This document shows, piece after piece, positions 23,588-28,826 of a stretch of DNA of 28,826 nt (positions within the stretch are counted from its first letter, which is position 1; each line of letters begins with the position of its first letter). The notes under the pieces are model-generated. The model had not been told where the DNA came from. It saw nothing but the letters and a program-made list of their open reading frames with translations, and made no database searches. The translations under genes and the position numbers were made by a program. Location of the stretch: positions 1 through 28,826 of the forward strand of contig WGAK01000275.1 of assembly GCA_015494815.1 (NCBI GenBank), given 5' to 3'. The DNA comes from Anaerolineales bacterium (GTDB lineage: Bacteria; Chloroflexota; Anaerolineae; Anaerolineales; DRMV01).

Positions 23588-24664
23588 ATGACCACGATGA
23601 CGCAAACTGCCCCGCAAGCGGCCCCCGCGAGCGAGCGACCGGTTCTGCTTTCGGTGCGCCATCTCAAGGTGTGGTACGAACTGCGCAAATGGGGCTTCGG
23701 CCTGGCCGGATATGTCAAGGCCGTGGACGATGTGTCGTTCGACCTGCACGAGGGCGAGGCCATCGCCATCGTGGGCGAGAGCGGCTGCGGCAAATCCAGC
23801 CTGATGAAGGCCATCCTGGGCCTGGTGCCCCCGCACGACGGCCAGATTCTGTACCAGGGCCAGGACATCTTCGCCGGCGGCCGGGCCGGCCTGCGCTGGT
23901 ATCGCTCGCAGGTGGGCTACGTGCAGCAAGACCCCTTCGGCGCGCTGCCGCCTTTCATGAGCGTGCGCCGCATCCTCGAAGAGCCGCTCATCCTGGTCGG
24001 CGTCAAAGACCGCGACGAGCGCCTGGCCCGCATTCGCGCGGTCATGGAAGAGGTCAAACTCAGCCCGCCCGAGGACTTCCTCAACAAATTCCCCCACATG
24101 CTCAGCGGCGGGCAGCAGCAGCGGGTGGTCATCGCTCGGGCCATGATTCGCAACCCCAAACTCATGGTCGCGGACGAGCCCGTCTCCATGCTCGACGCGT
24201 CGGTGCGCGTTGAAATCCTCAAACTGCTGCGGCAGATTCAAGAAGAACACAACCTGGCCGTCATCTACATTACCCACGACCTTTCGACGGTGCGCTACTT
24301 CTCCGAACGCATCTTCGTGATGTACGCGGGCAAGGTCATCGAAAAGGCCAGCACCGACGAATTGCTGTGGCATCCGCAGCACCCCTATACCCTGGCGCTG
24401 CTCAACGCCATCTCGGACCCCGACGCGGCCAACGCGCGCAAACTGCGGGAGGTGCCGCCGGGTGAGCCGCCCAGCCTGGTCACGCCGCCGCCCGGCTGTC
24501 GTTTCCACCCCCGCTGCAAGTACGCCATCGAGGGCGAGTGCGATGTGAATGTGCCGCCCGAGTTCCCCACGCGGCCGCAACACCTGACCGCGTGCTGGCT
24601 GTACGATGAGCGCTACGCGCAGCAGCGGCAGGCGTTGGAGGCCGACCTGGGCGACTTGGCCTGA
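23588..24664 (+). CDS. ABC transporter ATP-binding protein, DppF/OppF type
   Basis: This is a 358-residue second ATPase of the importer. It has Walker A GESGCGKSS, the Q-loop region VGYVQQDPFGALPPFMSV, the signature LSGGQQQRVVIARAM, Walker B LMVADEPVSMLD and the switch His in ITHDLSTVRYFS. The oligo_HPY-type C-terminus reads PPGEPPSLVTPPPGCRFHPRC with further cysteines in GECD and TACW. Walker B has ADEP with VSMLD instead of the commoner TSALD, a mild and probably harmless change often seen in F subunits. GGGAGG lies ten bases before the ATG. It is the last gene of the transport operon; no terminator is visible before the following small gene. Confidence 0.94.
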   Translation: MTTMTQTAPQAAPASERPVLLSVRHLKVWYELRKWGFGLAGYVKAVDDVSFDLHEGEAIAIVGESGCGKSSLMKAILGLVPPHDGQILYQGQDIFAGGRAGLRWYRSQVGYVQQDPFGALPPFMSVRRILEEPLILVGVKDRDERLARIRAVMEEVKLSPPEDFLNKFPHMLSGGQQQRVVIARAMIRNPKLMVADEPVSMLDASVRVEILKLLRQIQEEHNLAVIYITHDLSTVRYFSERIFVMYAGKVIEKASTDELLWHPQHPYTLALLNAISDPDAANARKLREVPPGEPPSLVTPPPGCRFHPRCKYAIEGECDVNVPPEFPTRPQHLTACWLYDERYAQQRQALEADLGDLA

Positions 24665-24697
24665 GCCGCGGCCGCGCGGGGCGGCGAGGAGAACGCC

Positions 24698-24910
24698 ATG
24701 ATTGTCAGCCGCTGGCCTCCCCGGCGTTTGCTCATCCTGGCCGCGGCCCTGTTGTTCCTGGGCGCGGGCTTGCCCTTCTTGATGGTGGTCAAGGTGTTGG
24801 AGGCCACCTTCTTGCTGGCCTTCATCAGTTACGGGGCCACGCTGTCGGGGGCCTTTTTGGGCTATTTGGGCATTTTGCACTATGTGCGGCCGCCGGGCCG
24901 CGGGTTGTGA
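24698..24910 (+). CDS. Small two-TM membrane protein
   Basis: This is a 70-residue protein with a basic N-terminus (SRWPPRR) and two predicted membrane helices at about 11-31 and 37-62, ending in a short basic tail. GAGGAGA stands six bases before the ATG, which supports a real gene. I recognise no family. The gap to the ATPase gene is 33 bases and to the lipid kinase gene 42 bases, all on one strand. It could belong with the kinase or be independent. Confidence 0.65.
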   Translation: MIVSRWPPRRLLILAAALLFLGAGLPFLMVVKVLEATFLLAFISYGATLSGAFLGYLGILHYVRPPGRGL

Positions 24911-24952
24911 CGGCCTTCGCGGGCCGCCCCTGGCCGGACCTTCGCATACACC

Positions 24953-25879
24953 ATGACGGCACCCACCCTGTTCATCTTCAACCCCACGGCCAACAACGGC
25001 CAGGCCGCGCGCCTGGCGCCTCTGCTGCAAGAAGCCTTGCGCCAGAGTGCGGCCCCCTGGGAGTGGGCCGAAACCCAGGGGCGGGCCCACGCGGTGGGCC
25101 TGGCCCAGGAAGCCGCGCAGCGCGGCTTTAAGCGCGTGGTGGCCTTGGGCGGCGACGGCACCGTGCACGAGGTGCTCAACGGCCTCATGCAGGTGCCCGC
25201 GGCGCAGCGCCCCGCGCTCGCGGTGGTGCCCATTGGCACCGGCAACGACTTTGCCCACGCGGTCGGCGCGCCGCGCGACCCGCGCGCGGCCGTGCGCTGG
25301 GCCCTGCAGGCCCCCACTCGCGCCCTGGATGTGGGCCGGGTGCGCGACAACAACGGCCGGGTGGAATATTGGGGCAATACCTTCGGTGTCGGCTTCGACG
25401 CGGTGGTCACCATCCGCTCGCGGCGGCTGGCCTTGCGGGGCTTCTTGCGCTACCTGGTGGCCGTGCTGCAAACCATCTGGCACGACCATCGGCCCTGGTC
25501 GGGCCATCTGCGCGTGGACGACCAGGAACTCACGGCCGAGTTTCTGATGCTGGTGCTGTGCAACGGCCCGCGCGAGGGCGGCGGGTTCCACATTGCGCCC
25601 CATGCCCGGCCCGACGACGGCCTGTTCCACTACCTGCTGGTCCCCGGCGTGTCGCGGGGCACCATGTTGCGCCTGCTACCCGAATTCCTGCGCGGCACGC
25701 AATGGCGTTTCGACTACATCCGCGGGGGCGCGTTCCGGCGCCTGCACCTGCGCACCGACCGCCCCATGCCCATCCACCTGGACGGCGAAATCTTCGCCGG
25801 GCCGCAGGACGATGTGCAGCAGGTCACCGTCGAGTTGCTTCCCGCGGCCCTGCAAGTGGCCTACACCCCGGCGGATTGA
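24953..25879 (+). CDS. YegS/DgkB/BmrU-type lipid kinase
   Basis: This is a 308-residue diacylglycerol-kinase-fold protein. The opening FIFNPTANNG is the nucleotide-binding entry, GGDGTVHEVLNGL at 66-78 carries the catalytic GGDGT motif, and VPIGTGNDFA near 91-100 is the conserved second loop. The C-terminal beta sandwich shows RVRDNNGRVEYWGNTFGVGFDA and, near the end, PMPIHLDGEIF, the usual family tail. Such enzymes phosphorylate diacylglycerol or related lipids; the exact substrate is not visible. No good ribosome binding site precedes the ATG, so coupling or a leaderless-like start is possible. The next gene starts three bases after its stop. Confidence 0.92.
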   Translation: MTAPTLFIFNPTANNGQAARLAPLLQEALRQSAAPWEWAETQGRAHAVGLAQEAAQRGFKRVVALGGDGTVHEVLNGLMQVPAAQRPALAVVPIGTGNDFAHAVGAPRDPRAAVRWALQAPTRALDVGRVRDNNGRVEYWGNTFGVGFDAVVTIRSRRLALRGFLRYLVAVLQTIWHDHRPWSGHLRVDDQELTAEFLMLVLCNGPREGGGFHIAPHARPDDGLFHYLLVPGVSRGTMLRLLPEFLRGTQWRFDYIRGGAFRRLHLRTDRPMPIHLDGEIFAGPQDDVQQVTVELLPAALQVAYTPAD

Positions 25880-25882
25880 ACC

Positions 25883-27538
25883 ATGCTCACGCTGCGGGCC
25901 CGCCTGCAAGCCGAAGACCACGACTTCTGGCGCATGGTGGCCGAGGCCTGGGGCCTGCACCTGCCGCGGTTGCAGGTGGACGACCTGGCAGCGGCCCTGC
26001 TGGATGTAGACCGGGTGGAGGCGGTCTGGCGGCAACTGCCCGGCGAGGCGCAGGCCGCCCTGGCCGCGCTGCACCGTCATGGGGGAACCATGCCTTGGGC
26101 CGTGTTCGTGCGGCGCTACGGCTCGCTGCGGGAACTCGCCCCGGCCGAACGCCGCGCGGCCCAGCCCCACCGCCAGCCCCAATCGCCCACCGAATGGCTC
26201 TGGTATCGGGCCCTGGTGGGCCGCGCCTTCCTCGAGACCCCCCAGGGGCTGGTCGAGCACGCGTACATCCCCACCGACCTGGCCCTGCTGTTGCCCCTGA
26301 GCGGCGACCCGGGGGATGAGGACACCCCTTGGGGCCGGCCTGCGACCGCGGCCCAGGCCGCTCACCCGCGACCGGCTCAACCGCGCCACACGCTGCAGGT
26401 GTGGACGCGCGCGCTGGCCTGGGTGCGCGGCGGCCGCCCCTGGCGCGCGGTCCCGCTGCCGCCGGTCTGGCAAGTGGCCGCATCCTGGCTGCGGGCCCTG
26501 CTGCAGGCTTTGGGCCTGGTGGACCCGGCCGGGCGGGTGCGAAGCGCGGCCGTCGGTGACTGGCTCACCGCGCCGTGCGCGGAGGCCTGGGCTCAGGTCT
26601 ACCGGGCCTGGCGTGATGCCCCCCAGGTCAACGATTTGCGGGCCTTGCCGCACTTGCGCTTCGAGGGCCCCTGGGAGAACGACCCCGTGCAGGCCCGGCA
26701 GCGTTTGCTGGCCTGGCTTGACCCGCTGCCCGTGGGCCGCTGGTGGGACCTGGAGGCCTTCGTGGCCGCGGTGCGCCAGTTCGAGCCGCACTTCCAGCGG
26801 CCCGCGCCCGAGGACTTCCATTCCTGGTACATTCGGCGGGCCGACGACGAAGACGGCCCTTATCTGCAAGGGCCGGAACACTGGGACGCGGTGGACGGCG
26901 CGCTGGTGCGTTTTTGGCTGCACGGCCCGCTGCACTGGCTGGGCATGGTGGACCTGGCGGCCGCGACGCCCGCGGGCCCGCCCACGGCTTTCCGCCTCAC
27001 GCCCGCGGGCCGGGCTTTGCTGGACACGGCCGCGCCGCCCGCGGACGCGTGTCCCCCTGGGCAGGCGCGGCCGCGTTGGTTGGGGCGGGGCCGCCTGCAC
27101 GTGCCCTGGGATGTGCCCCGTGCCGTGCACTATCACATCGCCCGGCTGGCCGAACCCGGTCCGGCGGCCGCGCAGGGGCTGGCATACCGCTTGACCGCGG
27201 CCAGCCTGCGGGCCGCGCGCAGCCAGGGGTTGCGGGGCAATCGGGTAAGCCGTTGGCTGGCCGCCCAGGTGGATGCGTGGCCTCCGGAGGCCACCCAGGC
27301 CGTGGCTCGGGTCTTTTACGGCGGGCGTCCGGCCCGCTTGCAAGCGTTGTGGGTGTTGCGCCTGCCCGAACCGCAGGCCCTGGCCGTGCTCCAGCGTTCC
27401 CCCGCGCGGAAGTTTTTGGTGGAAGTGCTGACGCCCACGCTGGTGGCCGTGGCACCCCAGGGCCGCGCGGCCGTGCTGGATGCGCTGTGGGCCGCGGGTT
27501 ACCTGGCCGAGGGCGATGTCGAGGATGAGCCCGACTAA
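25883..27538 (+). CDS. Uncharacterised protein with an XPB/Ssl2 helicase-associated-like C-terminal region
   Basis: This is a 551-residue soluble protein, rich in Trp, Arg, Pro and Ala, without signal peptide or membrane helices. Residues 1-90 and 200-380 contain repeated helical segments with winged-helix-like patterns (LLQALGLVDPAGRVRSA, FRLTPAGRALLD). The C-terminal region (about 400-520) reads RLHVPWDVPRAVHYHIARLAE, YRLTAASLRAARSQGLRGNRVSRWLAAQVD and LWVLRLPEPQALAVLQ. This resembles the helicase C-terminal region called XPB/Ssl2 conserved domain (Helicase_C_3) found in bacterial stand-alone proteins. No Walker A or DEAD/DEAH motif is present, so it is not itself a helicase. Function is unknown, perhaps DNA-linked. 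It starts three bases after the lipid kinase and shares stop-codon bases with the convergent LCP gene. Confidence 0.72.
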   Translation: MLTLRARLQAEDHDFWRMVAEAWGLHLPRLQVDDLAAALLDVDRVEAVWRQLPGEAQAALAALHRHGGTMPWAVFVRRYGSLRELAPAERRAAQPHRQPQSPTEWLWYRALVGRAFLETPQGLVEHAYIPTDLALLLPLSGDPGDEDTPWGRPATAAQAAHPRPAQPRHTLQVWTRALAWVRGGRPWRAVPLPPVWQVAASWLRALLQALGLVDPAGRVRSAAVGDWLTAPCAEAWAQVYRAWRDAPQVNDLRALPHLRFEGPWENDPVQARQRLLAWLDPLPVGRWWDLEAFVAAVRQFEPHFQRPAPEDFHSWYIRRADDEDGPYLQGPEHWDAVDGALVRFWLHGPLHWLGMVDLAAATPAGPPTAFRLTPAGRALLDTAAPPADACPPGQARPRWLGRGRLHVPWDVPRAVHYHIARLAEPGPAAAQGLAYRLTAASLRAARSQGLRGNRVSRWLAAQVDAWPPEATQAVARVFYGGRPARLQALWVLRLPEPQALAVLQRSPARKFLVEVLTPTLVAVAPQGRAAVLDALWAAGYLAEGDVEDEPD

Positions 27539-28826
27539 GGCGCAACGGCATAAGGGTTGAAGCACGGGTCGTAGTCGGGCCCCAGCAGCACGACGAACAT
27601 GGCCTCGCTGCCGGGGTCCGGCGCGGCCCGGTAGGCCGTGGTGGGCAGGCCCAGCGTCTGGGCCAAAGCCTGCCCCTGCACGGGGTCGGGCGTGGCGCGC
27701 GTGTCCACCACCACCGTGGCCTCCAGAGGAGCGTCCAAAGTTTGCACCCGGCTCACGGTGTAACCGGCCACTTGCAGCCGCAGCGCGGCCAGGTCCCCCC
27801 AGCCGTCGCGGCCCGAACCGTCGCGGATGGCCACGGTAATGCCCAGGCGTTGCGTGCGTTCGGGCGGCGCGGGCCCCAGGGCTTCGGTCAGAAAGTCGGC
27901 CAGGTAGCCTTTGCGGGGCAGCAGCACCGCGCTGCCGCCGGGCGTGCGCCAGTGGCGCACCAGATTGGGGCCGATGCGATAGAAGCGCACCTGGGCCGGG
28001 TCCAGGCTGCGGGCCCAGGGCAGCAGCCGCGCCACCACATCCCAGTCAATGTTGGTTTCCACCGTCTCTTGCCAGATGCGATACAGCGCGGGGATTTTGG
28101 GCAGTACGCCGGGGCTGAGCAACTTGGCCTGCAGCGCGCGCAGGATTTCTTGCTGGCGGCGGCCCCGGTCGAAGTCGGTGCTGTGTTTGCGGGCGCGGGC
28201 GTACCACAGCGCCATTTCGCCGTTCATGAACACCCGGCCGGGCTCTACCGTGTACAGGGCCCAGTTGTCGGGGTCTTCGGGGTCCAACTCAGGGCTCTTG
28301 AGCCGCCAGTCGGTGTAGGGGCAGGCCACCAGCACTTCCAGGCCGCCCAACGCGTCCACCAGGCGCACGAAGCCTTCGAAGTCGGCCAGGGCCACATAGT
28401 CCAGGCGGATGCCGAAGTTGTACATGAAGGTGTCGGCCACCAGGCCCGGCCCGCCGCCGGGGTAGCCGCTGTACTCACCCCGGTAGTAGGCCGCGTTGAG
28501 CCGGTTCATGGTCCACCCGGGGATGTATACGAACAGGTCTCGGGGGAAGGAGATGACGCTAACGCTGTGCTCCGCGGGGCGCAGCACCACCAGCAAGATG
28601 GCATCGGTGCGAAAGGAGCCGCTGCCGCGGCGGTCGGCGCCCAGCAGCAAGAAGGTCAGCATGTTGCCGTCGGTGATTTCGTCCACGGGTTCGGGGGGCA
28701 GCAAAGGCATTTTGCCCGGCGGGGTGGCCGGAGGCGGGTAGGTGCCACCCGCGCCCTGGATGGGCGGCTCGTAGACGAGGGGCAGCCAACTGAGAGTGGC
28801 CGTCGCCGTGGGCGCGGGGGTGAGGG
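27535..28826 (-). CDS. LytR-CpsA-Psr (LCP) family protein with LytR_C domain, N-terminus cut
   Basis: The gene is open through the right window edge, so its start, and probably a membrane anchor, lie outside; about 430 residues are visible. After a Pro-rich stretch the LCP catalytic domain begins with NMLTFLLLGADRRG and RTDAILLVVL, whose Asp and Arg residues are the pyrophosphate/metal-binding set. ISFPRDLFVYIPG, MNRLNAAY, DYVALADFEGFVRLVDALGG and MNGEMALWYARARKHSTDFDRGRRQQEIL follow. The last 110 residues form a LytR_C-type domain (VAIRDGSGRDGWGDLAALRLQVAGY). LCP enzymes transfer lipid-linked glycopolymers to peptidoglycan or other acceptors. An ATG at 28708-28710 is inside the conserved region's leader and is not the likely start. 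Its stop codon TAG overlaps the TAA of the convergent gene. Confidence 0.92.
   Translation of the reverse strand, partial: LTPAPTATATLSWLPLVYEPPIQGAGGTYPPPATPPGKMPLLPPEPVDEITDGNMLTFLLLGADRRGSGSFRTDAILLVVLRPAEHSVSVISFPRDLFVYIPGWTMNRLNAAYYRGEYSGYPGGGPGLVADTFMYNFGIRLDYVALADFEGFVRLVDALGGLEVLVACPYTDWRLKSPELDPEDPDNWALYTVEPGRVFMNGEMALWYARARKHSTDFDRGRRQQEILRALQAKLLSPGVLPKIPALYRIWQETVETNIDWDVVARLLPWARSLDPAQVRFYRIGPNLVRHWRTPGGSAVLLPRKGYLADFLTEALGPAPPERTQRLGITVAIRDGSGRDGWGDLAALRLQVAGYTVSRVQTLDAPLEATVVVDTRATPDPVQGQALAQTLGLPTTAYRAAPDPGSEAMFVVLLGPDYDPCFNPYAVAP

Noticed and set aside
23489..25630. A 713-codon minus-strand open frame opposite the ATPase and lipid kinase genes
   Set aside because: Shadow of well-identified plus-strand genes; no motif found.

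Overview
The window looks like a chromosomal segment of a GC-rich, monoderm-like Chloroflexota bacterium (Anaerolineae/Thermoflexia-like; the class is an inference). The clues are very high GC, lipoproteins with Thr/Glu/Pro/Val-rich linkers behind the lipobox Cys, a lipid-anchored cytochrome cd1, membrane proteins with TPTPSP-type linkers, and an ordinary set of housekeeping genes. I saw no tRNA, rRNA, IS element, CRISPR array or prophage. Coding density is high, and the many long open frames opposite real genes are shadows of the GC-rich code.

Left part (1-7.2 kb): the end of a PhnD-like binding protein converges on a minus-strand denitrification-type block. In transcription order the block is a CRP/FNR-family regulator, a lipoprotein NirS (cytochrome cd1 nitrite reductase), an unrecognised 7-TM protein, a 12-TM protein resembling heme-copper oxidase/NO reductase subunit I but without the HH pair of TM7, a SUMF1-fold lipoprotein without the FGE cysteines, and CtaB (heme O synthase). 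A perfect TGTGA-N6-TCACA site lies at about -41.5 from the predicted nirS start, with a second imperfect copy 22 bp upstream. nirS ends in a good terminator, and two other gaps in the block hold GC-rich hairpins. A plausible reading is nitrite to NO by NirS, followed by an unusual membrane partner that reduces NO, accepts electrons or donates them.

Middle (7.2-17.1 kb): minus-strand comM, a CNNM/CorC-type transporter, a Memo-family protein, a small membrane-anchored beta protein and recN. recN is divergent from an SH3b membrane protein across a symmetrical pair of TATAAT boxes, followed on the plus strand by a phosphohexomutase and a TatD nuclease.

Right part (17.1-24.7 kb): a complete Dpp/Opp-type ABC importer under a near-consensus sigma-70 promoter, in the order binding lipoprotein, two permeases, two ATPases. 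The binding protein appears to be a circular permutation of the family-5 solute-binding fold: segments that are C-terminal in DppA come first, segments that are N-terminal come second, and an Ig-like domain follows. The second permease carries a roughly 185-residue extracytoplasmic insert. A hairpin after the binding-protein gene may set its excess over the permeases.

End (24.7-28.8 kb): a two-TM small protein, a YegS/DgkB-type lipid kinase, a 551-residue protein with a C-terminal region resembling the XPB/Ssl2 helicase-associated domain, and, convergent and sharing stop-codon bases, a LytR-CpsA-Psr protein cut by the window edge.
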